Shown: positions 16,912-26,430, counted from the first letter of the stretch. The stretch: DNA of 48,407 bases from Phormidesmis priestleyi ULC007 (GCF_001895925.1 NZ_MPPI01000038.1:1-48407), one strand, 5' to 3'. Program-made: numbers and translations. The notes: generated by a model from the sequence alone, not told the origin.

Positions 16912-18590
16912 CGATCGGACTCATCCTCAAGGTCGCTCGTCTCAATCTCAGTAGCGAGAATTAGAGGCTCAAACACCGGGCAATAGCCATCTAATGTCAC
17001 TTTAAAGTTAAACAACGGCGAACTTGGATTCCAGCAGCGTTGACCGCGACAGTGACGACAATTTGAGCAACAGTCTTTGAGCGTTCCATCTGCCCAGATT
17101 GGCAAACGATCGTTCCCCAGATTCAACAACTCTCGCTGGTGCAGACCCCGCAAAACCAGATCTTCTCCCTGCCAGCGGGCTTCGATCAGCCCCGTATCTG
17201 CCAAGGTGCGCCAGCGAGGATCAGCCATAATTGCGTCGGGCAGCGTGATCGTCACCACCGTTCCTAGTTCGGCTAATTCCCCTTCATAGCTGTTGTCTGG
17301 GGGGGCAGGTTGCAGAAAAGTTTCGCCAATGGGCAACTCAACTAACCCGCCGATCGAGGGCGAATGCAAATGATATCGGTTGTGCAGTTCTTCCAAGCCC
17401 GTTAAGTCAGATAGATAAGTCGGCGACCCGTGGACAAAGAGCACATGCTGAGGGCGCAGATTGTGAATGAGTTGCGTCGTGCTAGGGCCATCACAGTGCT
17501 GCGCCAGCAAATAAAATTCAACCGTCACCCGCCCAGAATCAGCCGCGAGGAATGAAGAAATCTCTTTGGATTCTATCTCTAACTGACTGCTCTGCTGAGG
17601 AAATAGCACCAGCCACGAAGCCTCAGATTGGCAAAACTCATTGAGATCCACCGTTAAATCGGTCAAGACGATGCAAGGAGCTGCAATCTGCGATCGCTGT
17701 TCAGGCAGCAGATGTCGCACACGGGGGCGCACCCGCTCATCCCAAAAAAGCGGTTGGTGACGCGCAAAATTTTGCACAGCGCTGGGGAGATGAGGCAGCA
17801 GATCTAGATAAGCGTCACAGCCTGCGGCCACCGTACCATCAACCCAAATATTTAAATCTCGCCCAGTAAATAGATGATGACTCCGCAGCAGCATCAGCAG
17901 TTCTTGCCCTAGCCCCAGAGTCGGCAATGGCAGGAGAACAGAGCGCCCTTCAGCGATCGCTCGACTGATGCGCTCAGTCAGTTGGTTTTCTTGCTGTCGT
18001 CGATGCGGAAATCGCGCCGTGCCATAGCTGCCTTCAACAATCAGCACATCTGGCTCTAACCCCCGCAGTTCTTCTAGCCGCAACCCTTCAACCAAGCGAG
18101 AATTGGATAAGAAAAAATCGCCCGTGTAAAGCAGCTTGTAGGAGCGCTGCTCTTCGGTTGACGCAGGAGGCGGCGTATAAGTTAACAAAATCACCGCCGC
18201 TCCGGGCAAATGACCTGCTGGAAACAGTTCGGCGGTCAACCCATCAAAAAACTCTACGGGCGATCGCCACGGCAGCGCATGACAAAACTGAGGCACTGAC
18301 TCCCCCACCCAGTTGAGCGGAAGTAACTGAGTGGTCACTTCACTAGCGTAGATTGGCAGGTTAGGAAAAGCTTGATGAAGCGCCAGTAGCCCTCGTGCGT
18401 GGTCAGAATGAGCATGACTGCACAAGACTAAATCAGCCGGGTGCGCCAAATCAGAGTTTTGCTGACTTAGAGGTGAAACGTCTCTTAAGCCACAGTCAAG
18501 CAAAATTCGATAAGGCCCCATGCGAACCAGGAGAGATACTCCTTCATCGGCATGACCCACGCCATAAGGCAAGCATTCCAGTTGAGTCAC
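16908..18590 (-). CDS. MBL-fold hydrolase, RNA-processing (beta-CASP-like) type
   Basis: The 560-residue protein opens with a metallo-beta-lactamase domain: LVLCSHAHSDHARG is the HxHxDH metal site, AGHLPGAAVILL and LLYTGDFFLSN carry further metal ligands. A second region with DVLIVEGSYGTARFPHR, LLPLPTLGLGQELLMLL and, later, HVLFVHGSP matches the layout of beta-CASP nucleases of the CPSF/RNase J superfamily. The C-terminus contains a cysteine cluster (CCSNCRHCRGQRC) that could bind zinc or an iron-sulphur cluster. Substrate unknown; RNA or DNA processing is inferred from the family. Confidence 0.8.
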   Translation of the reverse strand: MTQLECLPYGVGHADEGVSLLVRMGPYRILLDCGLRDVSPLSQQNSDLAHPADLVLCSHAHSDHARGLLALHQAFPNLPIYASEVTTQLLPLNWVGESVPQFCHALPWRSPVEFFDGLTAELFPAGHLPGAAVILLTYTPPPASTEEQRSYKLLYTGDFFLSNSRLVEGLRLEELRGLEPDVLIVEGSYGTARFPHRRQQENQLTERISRAIAEGRSVLLPLPTLGLGQELLMLLRSHHLFTGRDLNIWVDGTVAAGCDAYLDLLPHLPSAVQNFARHQPLFWDERVRPRVRHLLPEQRSQIAAPCIVLTDLTVDLNEFCQSEASWLVLFPQQSSQLEIESKEISSFLAADSGRVTVEFYLLAQHCDGPSTTQLIHNLRPQHVLFVHGSPTYLSDLTGLEELHNRYHLHSPSIGGLVELPIGETFLQPAPPDNSYEGELAELGTVVTITLPDAIMADPRWRTLADTGLIEARWQGEDLVLRGLHQRELLNLGNDRLPIWADGTLKDCCSNCRHCRGQRCWNPSSPLFNFKVTLDGYCPVFEPLILATEIETSDLEDESDR

Positions 18591-18706
18591 GTTGGGTGGT
18601 ACTTTCTAATATTTGAAACTATGAATCCTAAGCCCAGTAAACTGCAGACCGTGGACAGAGACTTGCGATTCTTAACATTGAATTTGCAACTCGCGATTCT
18701 TTGCCA

Positions 18707-18905
18707 GTTGACATACTCACCGTCCTGAAGGAGCGGTGATTCTCCAAACCTCGCGATTTAGATTTCTGCTTCATTGCAACTGCCTCCACCTCTAAGGTTT
18801 TTTGGTCTTATGTTCGCTCCACAGACTTTCCGCTTTGACCCGCGTTCCCGGATGCCCCTCGGTATGGGCGGGAGAAACTTGGTTATCGTCCCTCCCGCTC
18901 AAACT
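18707..18905 (-). mobile_element. IS200/IS605-like right-end remnant, copy 1
   Basis: On the minus strand the fragment ends in a short hairpin region (CACCG/CGGTG arms, 18718-18738) followed by a GTATGTCAAC-type tail, the appearance of the right end of many TnpB-carrying IS200/IS605 elements. A decayed frame inside could be a TnpB C-terminal tail. Copy 2, at 28897-29090, is about 85% identical by eye. No tnpA or intact tnpB is present. The end may have encoded an omegaRNA-type guide scaffold, which is inference. It occupies much of the 384-base gap 18591-18974. Confidence 0.55.
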
Positions 18906-18974
18906 ATAGATCGTTCAAATGTACTTGTAAAGCCGTCGCAGAACGACGGGGTTTCTAACCCACTTTTCTGATGA

Positions 18975-19097
18975 CTAGTGCGCCGACCCGTTACCGTGAT
19001 AATTGTCGGAGTCATAAAAACCGTTGCGGGTGCCAAAAAACAGACAGGCGATCGTAAAGACTCCCGTGAGAACGAGTAAAACAAGTTTGACATCCAT
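18975..19097 (-). CDS. 40-aa single-helix membrane protein
   Basis: The frame starts with ATG at 19097 and reads MDVKLVLLVLTGVFTIACLF, a clear N-terminal transmembrane helix, then a short hydrophilic tail with GFYDSDNYHGNGSAH. Small one-helix proteins with this kind of tail are typical of cyanobacterial photosynthetic or NDH-1 complexes; the NDH-1 subunit NdhP is one candidate of similar size, but I cannot confirm it. The frame has no internal stop and ends with TAG, just before the IS-like remnant. The gene is too short for most gene finders. Confidence 0.65.
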   Translation of the reverse strand: MDVKLVLLVLTGVFTIACLFFGTRNGFYDSDNYHGNGSAH

Positions 19098-19243
19098 AAT
19101 GATTACGGCTCTTATGATGGTTTATTAGGGCTGAGTAGTCTGAAGGTCGCAAATTTATGAACAAATCTGAACTGGATTGTACCGCAAACTCTTCCAGATT
19201 CTAGCAGACCAAAGGTTTTTGACAGATTCTTCTAAAGACTGAA

Positions 19244-19849
19244 ATGACGATCGATTCATCTTTTATTCAACCAGAGTGGCTATCACGATCGTCGCTAGAA
19301 GTCGCCCCTGATTTATTAGGCTGCACACTGGTGCGCCAATTTGCGGATGGGCTGACGCTGCGAGGCCTGATTGTCGAAACCGAAGCCTACACAGTCGGCG
19401 ACCCAGCGTGTCATGCCTATCGACGACAGACCGATCGTAACCGCATCATGTTTGGCACCGCCGGGATGACCTACGTCTATCTCATTTATGGAATGTATCA
19501 CTGCTTGAATGTGGTCACCGATCGCGACGGAGTGCCCAGCGCCGTATTGATTCGGGCCTTGCAGCTTGATCGCCTTCCGCCCTGGTGTTTAGGCGAAAAG
19601 CAGACTCGCGTTGCCGCCGGCCCTGGAAAGCTCTGTCGCGCCTTTAAAGTTGATCTCACTCTGACCGCACAACCCTTTCAGCCTGGACAAGCTCTGTGGT
19701 TAGAGCATCGCAGTCCCCCATTTCAGGAGCAGATTGAGCAGCACGCGATCGCGTTCGTTCAAACCACTCGCATCGGGCTAACTCAAGGAGTCGATTTACC
19801 CTGGCGATGGTATGTCAAAAATTGTGCGGCAGTGTCGAAGAAAGGATGA
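19244..19849 (+). CDS. DNA-3-methyladenine glycosylase (AAG/MPG family)
   Basis: The 201-residue protein is of the eukaryote-like AAG family, which excises alkylated and deaminated purines in base excision repair. Conserved segments: ARDLLG-like [10 protein letters not shown] at the N-terminus, [19 protein letters not shown] with the catalytic glutamate, [20 protein letters not shown], the DNA-intercalating tyrosine region, and [13 protein letters not shown]. Length is normal. The ATG at 19244 has ACTGAA upstream and no strong ribosome site. It is convergent with the next gene, with only four bases between the stops. Confidence 0.92.
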   Translation: MTIDSSFIQPEWLSRSSLEVAPDLLGCTLVRQFADGLTLRGLIVETEAYTVGDPACHAYRRQTDRNRIMFGTAGMTYVYLIYGMYHCLNVVTDRDGVPSAVLIRALQLDRLPPWCLGEKQTRVAAGPGKLCRAFKVDLTLTAQPFQPGQALWLEHRSPPFQEQIEQHAIAFVQTTRIGLTQGVDLPWRWYVKNCAAVSKKG

Positions 19850-19853
19850 ATTC

Positions 19854-20492
19854 TTAAAGGACGACTTCTTTGCCGCGATCGGTAAACCGCACTGATTTAA
19901 TTTTCCATTCAGCATTACTGGTCAGCGTTTTGCGAAGACTGCCAAAAATTGCCATTTGTTCGCAGCTAGAGAGAGAAACAAGTTTACGCCTTGAGTCGGG
20001 GGCAACTCGCAGATCAATGGTTGCCACACCCGAAGCGACGTTCACGCGATACCCAGATAATCTAAAATCCGCGCTATCCGCGTTTTCTAACACCTTGCCC
20101 ACAGCACCCGTAATGGGCTGATTTGCCGGAACCGCCGTTTTTTCTGCCACAAAATCTCTACACTGGTTGTCCACTTTATAAACACTTATAGGAACCGTTT
20201 TTTTAGACGCGACTGAAGCAGTCTGAAGCGGTTGACTCGTGCGAGATGGCGCTGGCGGACTTTTTGCAATCGGCAACGCAGGACTTGGCACAACACTCGG
20301 ACTAGTCAGCGGAGACGATGCGACAGGAGCATTAGAAGGGGGTTCCGTCCGACAGCTACTCAATCCTACTGAAATCATCAACGGCACCCAGTAAAAAAAT
20401 AGTTTGGGCCTTTTTCCGGTTTTTGACTTCTCACCCAGGAGAGGAGAGACATACCTCTGAATGTTGATCATAAATTTAATCGTCTTTAACAA
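19854..20492 (-). CDS. GerMN-domain lipoprotein
   Basis: The 212-residue protein has a positive N-terminus followed by the hydrophobic stretch LFFYWVPLMISVGLSSC with a lipobox cysteine at residue 47, so it should be a lipid-anchored membrane protein. A proline- and serine-rich linker (about 50-90) leads to a C-terminal GerMN-type domain: SVYKVDNQCRDFV, GVATIDLR, SLSSCEQMAIFGSLRKTLT. GerMN domains occur in sporulation lipoprotein GerM and in cell envelope proteins of non-spore formers; the role in cyanobacteria is unclear. The real start could also be the ATG seven codons in. Confidence 0.75.
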   Translation of the reverse strand: MLKTIKFMINIQRYVSPLLGEKSKTGKRPKLFFYWVPLMISVGLSSCRTEPPSNAPVASSPLTSPSVVPSPALPIAKSPPAPSRTSQPLQTASVASKKTVPISVYKVDNQCRDFVAEKTAVPANQPITGAVGKVLENADSADFRLSGYRVNVASGVATIDLRVAPDSRRKLVSLSSCEQMAIFGSLRKTLTSNAEWKIKSVRFTDRGKEVVL

Positions 20493-20648
20493 AAGGGGGA
20501 TCTTTAATGGGGAGAGTCATCCCTGGCATTGTAGATTTGTGGCTTCAGGGTTAGCATAGACTTAGCGACACCCAAAACGGATGTCGATGTTGCATTTTAT
20601 AAAGTTCATGGACCAGAGTCCATTACCCCACAGTAATAAACTCCTTTA

Positions 20649-20675
20649 GCGCTGGAAGCCTCAGTCTTCCAGCGC
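20649..20675. repeat. Perfect 10-bp hairpin upstream of mgtE
   Basis: GCGCTGGAAG (20649-20658) and CTTCCAGCGC (20666-20675) form a stem with a seven-base loop, 22 bases before the mgtE ATG and just ahead of the ribosome site. A regulatory leader, an upstream terminator or a fragment of an IS end are all possible. It lacks the conserved features of an Mg2+ M-box riboswitch that I could check by eye. Confidence 0.6.
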
Positions 20676-20696
20676 GGGGGAGATTAAGGAGGTTTC

Positions 20697-22052
20697 ATGC
20701 TAACCCAGGAAAGTCGCACTTCCCTGTCTGAAATTGCTGATCTCAATCAGCTTAAGCACGAGTTAAACGAGATGCCCGCGATCGACGTGGGCGACTACAT
20801 CGCAGAGCTTCCTCCTGAAAAACGCGCGATCGCATTTCGACTGCTCAATAAGACTGAAGCAACCGATGTTTTTGAATATCTGCCCCAAGAGATTCAAGAA
20901 GAGCTGATCGGGTTGCTGCACAATGCTCAGGTGTGTCAAATCGTTGAATCGATGCGACCTGACGATCGCGCCGAACTTTTTGATGAACTCCCCGCCGGAA
21001 TTGCCAAACGGCTCGTTCAACAACTCAGCCCCGAAGAACGGCAGGCAACCGCCACAATTCTAGGCTACGCAGAGGGCACCGCAGGGCGGGTGATGACCAC
21101 TGAATATGTCCGGCTGCGGCAAGGCTTGACGGTGGGCGAAGCACTCGCCAAGATTCGACTGGCTGACCAAGACAAAGAAACGATTTACTACGCCTATGTG
21201 ACGGATAATAACCGCAAGCTTAAACAGGTCGTTTCGCTGCGGCAATTACTCTTCTCGATTCCCGATGTGCTGATTGAAGACATCGCCAGCGATCGAGTGA
21301 TCAAAGCTAAGACCGAGATGCCGCAAGAAGAAGTGGCGCAACTGATGAAGCGCTATGACTTGATCGCGGTGCCTGTTGTTGATCGTGAAGATCGGCTCGT
21401 AGGCATCATTACGGTCGATGACGTGGTGGATATTCTCGAACAAGAAGCCACCGAAGATATCCAAAAATTAGCTGGAGTAAGCGGTGGTGATGAGTCGTCT
21501 CTGTCCCATCCGTTAGAGAAGTTGCGGAATCGTCTGCCCTGGCTCGTCGGCGTGATGGCACTTTATATTGGAGCGTCTAGCGCGATCGCTCCGTTTCAAA
21601 AAACCATTTCACTCGTGCCTGTGCTGGCTGTGATTATGCCGCTGTTCTCCAACACAGGCGGAACGGTAGGTATTCAGGCTCTGACGGTGACGATCCGATC
21701 GCTAGGCGTGGGTGAAGTCACGCCAGCAGACACGATGAAAATTCTCCGTAGAGAATTGCTTGCGGGATTAGGAACCGCTTTGGCATTAGGAACGACTATG
21801 GTTTTGCTGTCACTGATTTGGACATCACCCGAAACCCGTTGGGTCGGATATGTTGCCGGACTGGTGATGGCAGCAAATTCGGTGATCGCAGTCACCTTAG
21901 GAACGCTGCTGCCAATGGGGTTAAAGCGGCTAAAACTCGATCCTGCCTTGATCAGTGGCCCGCTAGTGACGACTATGCTAGACACGATCGGCTTCATCCT
22001 CTTTTTGACCTTGATTACAATTAGCTTAAATATTCTGCATCTGCCCACTTAA
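20697..22052 (+). CDS. mgtE: Magnesium transporter MgtE
   Basis: The 451-residue protein has the standard MgtE layout: an N-terminal cytoplasmic domain of repeated helices (FRLLNKTEATDVFEYLP, LFDELPAGIAKRLVQQLSPEER), then two CBS domains (about 135-260, including VPVVDREDRLVGIITVDDVV), then five membrane helices from about residue 280. The pore segment PLFSNTGGTVGIQAL is present. The cytoplasmic domains sense internal Mg2+ and close the channel. The start is well supported by AAGGAGG at 20686-20692, five bases before the ATG. Confidence 0.95.
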   Translation: MLTQESRTSLSEIADLNQLKHELNEMPAIDVGDYIAELPPEKRAIAFRLLNKTEATDVFEYLPQEIQEELIGLLHNAQVCQIVESMRPDDRAELFDELPAGIAKRLVQQLSPEERQATATILGYAEGTAGRVMTTEYVRLRQGLTVGEALAKIRLADQDKETIYYAYVTDNNRKLKQVVSLRQLLFSIPDVLIEDIASDRVIKAKTEMPQEEVAQLMKRYDLIAVPVVDREDRLVGIITVDDVVDILEQEATEDIQKLAGVSGGDESSLSHPLEKLRNRLPWLVGVMALYIGASSAIAPFQKTISLVPVLAVIMPLFSNTGGTVGIQALTVTIRSLGVGEVTPADTMKILRRELLAGLGTALALGTTMVLLSLIWTSPETRWVGYVAGLVMAANSVIAVTLGTLLPMGLKRLKLDPALISGPLVTTMLDTIGFILFLTLITISLNILHLPT

Positions 22053-22063
22053 CCCATTAGCTT

Positions 22064-22694
22064 CTACTCAGATTGACCCTGGAATCTATCTAACAGTTGC
22101 TCTCGCGACAGTTGCAGCAAAAGTGGCGTATATTCCTCAGCCGAAAATGTCAGGATCGTCGGAATTAGAGTCGTGAGTCGATCGTCCATCTCACCAAAAC
22201 GAGCTTTCAGTAAGTTCTCGACGACCAAGCGTTGTCCCATCTGGGTGCCCTCCTGTCTGCCCTCTTGTTTGCCACGCTCAATGATTTCTCGTTCCCATTG
22301 CAAATAAGCCTGATTAATTGCCATAAATGAAATTTGATCTTCCTCGTCAAGGTCTTCAACTCTCATAGTAATTCTCCAAGTTATTAAGAGGTTTAAAGTT
22401 TGGAAACGACGCGGGTCATCATTAGGTAAAGAAAGAATCTCTTCTACGGCTTGTTGCTGAATTTTGCCTCTCCCCAACAATCTGAGCCAGAGCGTATCTG
22501 GAGTTTTGGGAAGCTGGTGAATGACCACGATCGAGGTTCTCAAGGCAGCAGGTATGGCATAAATTCCGGGCAACCACTGATGGGGTATGTTCAAAATTCT
22601 GTATTAGTTGTAATCCTGGGTCATTTGTCGTAGCTTGCTGCGATCGAGTCCGCCAGAAATGAATTTCTGGGTGGGCGTTTGGGTCAACAAGCAC
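22064..22694 (-). pseudogene. Truncated, frameshifted Rpn/DUF4351-type protein
   Basis: The 176-residue open frame (22064-22594) resembles the C-terminal half of Rpn-family PD-(D/E)XK proteins: DTLWLRLLGRGKIQQQAVEEI, LITWRITMR, a charged helix GKQEGRQEG and a final region ending LLLQLSREQLLDRF. The N-terminal nuclease half is missing. Just upstream in a different frame, HPEIHFWRTRSQQATTNDPG looks like the preceding part of the same protein, so a frameshift separates them near 22590. Further upstream the sequence is lost and a MITE-like element begins at 22710. Probably non-functional. Confidence 0.7.
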
Positions 22695-22709
22695 GACTAA
22701 ATTTACAAT

Positions 22710-22848
22710 AGACCTTTTGCGTGATAGCGAAGAAATTGCCCTGAAACTTATATGTCAAAAGACTTGTAGCCGTTTTCTGGCACTAATAGCTGAAATGCCT
22801 GACCCGTAAAGCTTTTAGCCATTTTTTAGCTTACGACGCAAAAGGTCT
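22710..22848. mobile_element. 139-bp MITE-like element
   Basis: The ends are inverted copies of AGACCTTTTGCGT (22710-22722 and 22836-22848). AAT flanks both sides (22707-22709, 22849-22851), as a 3-bp target duplication would. The interior has no coding capacity. It lies between the broken Rpn gene and pyrB and could have removed the 5' part of the former. Confidence 0.7.
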
Positions 22849-22937
22849 AATCTATTCTGATGTGAAATTAATCGCAGGTTGTGAGGCCGATCGTTTTGGG
22901 GTATGAATGATCAGTCGTTCTTCAATGCACACCCTCA

Positions 22938-23942
22938 ATGGTCTGGACTCGTCGCCACGTTCTTTCTCTCGCTGACTTTTCTCCGGCTGACTATGATGTC
23001 GTTTTGCAAACGGCTAGCAGCTTTCGAGAAGTGCTGTCTCGCCGAACTAAGAAGGTGCCGACCCTACAGGGGCAAGTCGTCGCTAATCTATTTTTTGAGC
23101 CGTCTACGCGCACTCGCAGCAGCTTTGAGCTAGCTGCCAAACGTCTATCGGCTGACACCCTTAACTTTGCTGCTGGAACTTCTTCTCTGTCAAAAGGAGA
23201 GACGATTCTTGACACCGCAAAAACCTATCTGGCAATGGGCACCGACATGATGGTGATTCGCCACAAAGAGGCAGGAGTGCCGCAGGCGATCGCGGCTGAA
23301 ATGGATCGGTTGGGCGTTCGGGTGGGGGTTCTCAATGCAGGCGATGGTCAACATGAACACCCTTCCCAAGCGCTTCTAGACCTATTCACGATCTGCACAC
23401 TGTTCGATTCTGAGCAACCGAGGCTATCGCTATTGGAGGGCAAGAAGATCGCGATTGTCGGTGACATTCTTCACTCTCGCGTCGCCCGCTCTAATATTTG
23501 GAGCCTAACAGCAAGCGGGGCTGAAGTTCATTTAGCGGCTCCTCCAACGCTGTTGCCCAGATGGTTTGCCGATTACGTCGCAGATTCAGATGATCGGTCT
23601 GCTCCTAATCCTCGCCAGCTTTTTGTACACTGGACGCTTAACCCCGCTCTTGAAAATGCCGATTTTGTGATGGCCCTGCGATTGCAAAAAGAGCGAATGA
23701 CCAGTCATCTGTTACCCAGTTTACGGGAGTATCACCAGCAGTTTGGCATCACGCGCGATCGTCTCAAGCTCTGCAAACCAGAGGTTAAAGTTCTCCATCC
23801 TGGGCCGGTGAATCGCGGCGTAGAGATTAGCTCTGATTTGATGGATGACCCTCAATTTAGTTTGATTTCGCAGCAGGTCACTAGCGGAGTTGCGGTACGG
23901 ATGGCGCTGCTTTACCTAATGGGTGGCGGCAAAGTTGCTTAA
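22938..23942 (+). CDS. pyrB: Aspartate carbamoyltransferase
   Basis: The catalytic chain of ATCase joins carbamoyl phosphate and aspartate in the second step of pyrimidine synthesis. The 334-residue protein carries all signatures: [19 protein letters not shown] with STRTR at 56-60, the HPSQALLDL loop, [13 protein letters not shown] near the C-terminus and [15 protein letters not shown]. The start at 22938 gives [14 protein letters not shown], which matches the usual N-terminus; no clear ribosome site precedes it. No pyrI regulatory subunit gene is adjacent, as is usual for cyanobacteria. Confidence 0.95.
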   Translation: MVWTRRHVLSLADFSPADYDVVLQTASSFREVLSRRTKKVPTLQGQVVANLFFEPSTRTRSSFELAAKRLSADTLNFAAGTSSLSKGETILDTAKTYLAMGTDMMVIRHKEAGVPQAIAAEMDRLGVRVGVLNAGDGQHEHPSQALLDLFTICTLFDSEQPRLSLLEGKKIAIVGDILHSRVARSNIWSLTASGAEVHLAAPPTLLPRWFADYVADSDDRSAPNPRQLFVHWTLNPALENADFVMALRLQKERMTSHLLPSLREYHQQFGITRDRLKLCKPEVKVLHPGPVNRGVEISSDLMDDPQFSLISQQVTSGVAVRMALLYLMGGGKVA

Positions 23943-23964
23943 TATCAGCTCAATTCTACGAGTT

Positions 23965-24777
23965 TTAAAAAATTGGTTCTTGCTCATTTACGAAAATATC
24001 GTCGTAGTTAAAAATTAAAGAGTCAGCGTGGCGAACAATTGAAAACCCAAAGTTTGTAGTCACTTCTGTGGTAAATGTGGCGATCGCTAACTCAACTAAT
24101 TTCTTATCTAAAAGATTGGGTTTTTGAACAAAGTAATCTCGTCGTGCAAAAAACAGTCTTTCATCTCTTGGCACGATAATCTGATTGATTCGATGAGCGT
24201 GTCGAATCGGTTTGATATAAGTGTCAATAAACTCTTCTTGATTTTTTTGCAGCCGATAAAGTTTTTCATGCTGTAACCAACTCATCTTGAACAGCATTTT
24301 GATCAGTTCAAATCCCAAAATGTAGTTGAGAATGCTGTTGCGTTCTTCAGTACTAGCAACAATCCGCAAGGCTGATTCTAAAAACAGATCAGGCTTTCGG
24401 CGAACGTCTTGAGCAGAGTGAACATAAAACTGTCGAATATAGCTTCTCACAAGACTTTCACTTAGCTCTGTTGGAATGTAAAACCGCTTGAGATTTTCTT
24501 TGACTTTTTGTTTAACCTCTCGATTTTCAACGAGCTTTGCAATCAGACCATTGGCGGTATATTCATCTAAAAACTCTGCCTGAATATTGGGAGTTGCTGC
24601 ACAGAGCAAATGGCAGAGAGAAAGCACATAGCGGCGCTGATTCCAAGGCAAACTTTCTGCCCAGTGTTTTGCTTCTTGAGGCAGCTTATCCAGAACATTT
24701 GTAACCTGAGATTCTTGAGAATAGGGCGACTTAATGGGTTCGTCGATCGAGGCTAATTTTTTAATGGGCTTGTTCAT
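23965..24777 (-). CDS. Conserved cyanobacterial hypothetical protein
   Basis: The protein has 270 residues from the ATG at 24777 (an ATG at 24798 gives seven more). It is helix-rich throughout, charged and soluble, without signal peptide or membrane segment. Distinct segments include WNQRRYVLSLCHLLCAATP, VRSYIRQFYVHSAQDVRR, and a C-terminal part rich in aromatic residues with RDERLFFARRDYFV and NFGFSIVRH. It looks like a well-preserved gene of the type found across cyanobacteria, but I cannot assign a function. It is convergent with pyrB and separated from it by 22 bases. Confidence 0.6.
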   Translation of the reverse strand: MNKPIKKLASIDEPIKSPYSQESQVTNVLDKLPQEAKHWAESLPWNQRRYVLSLCHLLCAATPNIQAEFLDEYTANGLIAKLVENREVKQKVKENLKRFYIPTELSESLVRSYIRQFYVHSAQDVRRKPDLFLESALRIVASTEERNSILNYILGFELIKMLFKMSWLQHEKLYRLQKNQEEFIDTYIKPIRHAHRINQIIVPRDERLFFARRDYFVQKPNLLDKKLVELAIATFTTEVTTNFGFSIVRHADSLIFNYDDIFVNEQEPIF

Positions 24778-25072
24778 TCGCGTGCATCGATCATGCAAAG
24801 ACTAGCGATCGTTTCGAGATATCTGCTATTCCCTGATAGATAGTCAATTAGCTGTGAGGTTAGACGATCTGGCTTATTGTGCCCTGCCTTCCTAACTTTA
24901 AACGATCAACTCAGCACACTTCTAGATACCAGTATAGAACATTACTTCTGTGGCGTATGTAATCAATTAGACATCCTAAATCTAACTAAAAACGGAGAAT
25001 ATGTGTCGTTCAGATATGTTATGTTTCTTAATACTAAGATACTAAGATACAAAAATTTTAAGAGGTTATCCC

Positions 25073-25219
25073 ATGATCGTTCTAACTGCACTTTTCGTTG
25101 CAAGCTGGATCGCAATCGTTGTTTTAGGGAGTCCGAGTCAAGCCCAAACCTGGAACTCATATGAACTTCAGCCGATCGCGATTCCTGTTGCCGAGAGCCA
25201 ACGTTCTGTGAAACGATAA
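25073..25219 (+). CDS. Small exported or membrane peptide, 48 aa
   Basis: The ATG at 25073 follows AGAGG at 25060-25064 at a normal spacing. The sequence starts MIVLTALFVASWIAIVVLGS, a strong hydrophobic segment, followed by SPSQAQ, a plausible signal peptidase site (cut after SQA), and a short polar tail of about 23 residues. A perfect hairpin (25229-25260) lies ten bases after the stop and looks like a terminator, which supports a real transcription unit. No family is recognised. Confidence 0.5.
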   Translation: MIVLTALFVASWIAIVVLGSPSQAQTWNSYELQPIAIPVAESQRSVKR

Positions 25220-25228
25220 TCTAACTTT

Positions 25229-25260
25229 GGATTTTGGGTGACTTCTCATATCCAAAATCC
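25229..25260 (+). terminator. Hairpin after the 48-aa gene
   Basis: GGATTTTGG (25229-25237) pairs perfectly with CCAAAATCC (25252-25260), with a 14-base loop. The downstream sequence is moderately T-rich (CTTTCTCTTT) but without a long T-run. Confidence 0.5.
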
Positions 25261-25392
25261 AGCTTTCTCTTTAGCCTTGACTCGCTACACGTCAGCGCTT
25301 GAGAAACCCTTCAAAATCTTTGACAATTCCTAGAGAGTTTTAGCGAAATACGATCGATTCCTGCTCAAATGTGAGAGAAAATTTTTACATTA

Positions 25393-26280
25393 CTAGGCCC
25401 AGGCGGGGCTTCGCAGAAACTCTAGCAGTTCTCGGTTCACAGTTTGAGGCGCTTCTTGCTGAATCCAGTGACCGCAGTGGGGCACTAATTTAATCTTGTG
25501 AGGAGCTTGGATTAAAGAGTCTAACCCGTCAGCAAGTCTGTAACTCAAAATCGAATCTTCTTCACCCCACAGAACTAAAGTCGGGATCGTGATTGGATCG
25601 GGCGATCGCCCCCAGTCGCGCACCCAATTTAAGGACGTAAACAGGTGGCGATAATGATTGATTGCAGCAGATAACGCGCCCGGTTTGTTTAATGCAGCCT
25701 GATAGAGTTGGGCGTTCTCTTCGCTAAAAGCTCCCTTGCGAATCGCCTGCTCTTGAAACATGCTATTGACAAAGTTTTTTAAGTTTTGTTTAATCAGCAA
25801 TTCTGGTAGCCCAGGGATTTGAAACGCTAATACATACCAACTTTGGCGCAGTTGATCTAAGTTACTGAGCATCTCGCGCACAAATCGTTGCGGGTGAGGA
25901 GCGCTCAAAAGTGCTAAACGATCGAGACATTGTGGAGATTTTTGGGCCAAGTTCCAGGCGATCGCCCCGCCCCAATCATGACCGACAACGTGAGCACGAC
26001 TATAGCCCAAGTTTTCGATCAAGCTACGAATATCGGTGCTCAAAGTGTCGAGATCATAACCGCTACTGGGCTTTTCAGAATCGTTATAGCCGCGCAGATC
26101 AGGAACAACCACCCTAAAATGACGTGCCAGCACCGGGATCTGATAGCGCCACGAGTACCAAAATTCAGGAAACCCATGCAGCAATAGCACCAAGTCACCT
26201 TCGCCTTGCGTTACATAATGGAGGCGAATGCGGTTGGCTTCAATAAACTGATGCTGCCATTCAGAATCGAGAGCGAGCAT
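25393..26280 (-). CDS. Alpha/beta hydrolase, epoxide hydrolase-like
   Basis: The protein has 295 residues from the ATG at 26280 (ATG 26334 adds 18, giving 313). It is an alpha/beta hydrolase with the nucleophile elbow VVGHDWGGAIAW, in which the nucleophile is aspartate, as in epoxide hydrolases and haloalkane dehalogenases rather than serine esterases. The oxyanion-site segment LLLHGFPEFWYSWRYQIP, DLRGYNDSEKP, LVLWGEEDSIL with the acid residue and the catalytic histidine in PHCGHWIQQEAP are all present. A tyrosine-containing cap domain fits an epoxide hydrolase better than a dehalogenase. The natural substrate is unknown. The gene stands alone on the minus strand. Confidence 0.88.
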   Translation of the reverse strand: MLALDSEWQHQFIEANRIRLHYVTQGEGDLVLLLHGFPEFWYSWRYQIPVLARHFRVVVPDLRGYNDSEKPSSGYDLDTLSTDIRSLIENLGYSRAHVVGHDWGGAIAWNLAQKSPQCLDRLALLSAPHPQRFVREMLSNLDQLRQSWYVLAFQIPGLPELLIKQNLKNFVNSMFQEQAIRKGAFSEENAQLYQAALNKPGALSAAINHYRHLFTSLNWVRDWGRSPDPITIPTLVLWGEEDSILSYRLADGLDSLIQAPHKIKLVPHCGHWIQQEAPQTVNRELLEFLRSPAWA

Positions 26281-26430
26281 AAGACTAAGCCAGACAGCGA
26301 TAAGGGCACGGTAGAGCGATCCCCAAAGGGGCATTTGCTTGAATGACCCTGCTATCTAGATTATCACCAGAGGTTTCTATCCTAGTTGGATTGACTATCA
26401 GTGAAAACCTGGAGCGGTGCCTATCAGAGC

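Noticed and set aside
20500-20696. M-box riboswitch upstream of mgtE
   Set aside because: Only one perfect hairpin is visible; the M-box core and its multi-helix structure are not recognisable.
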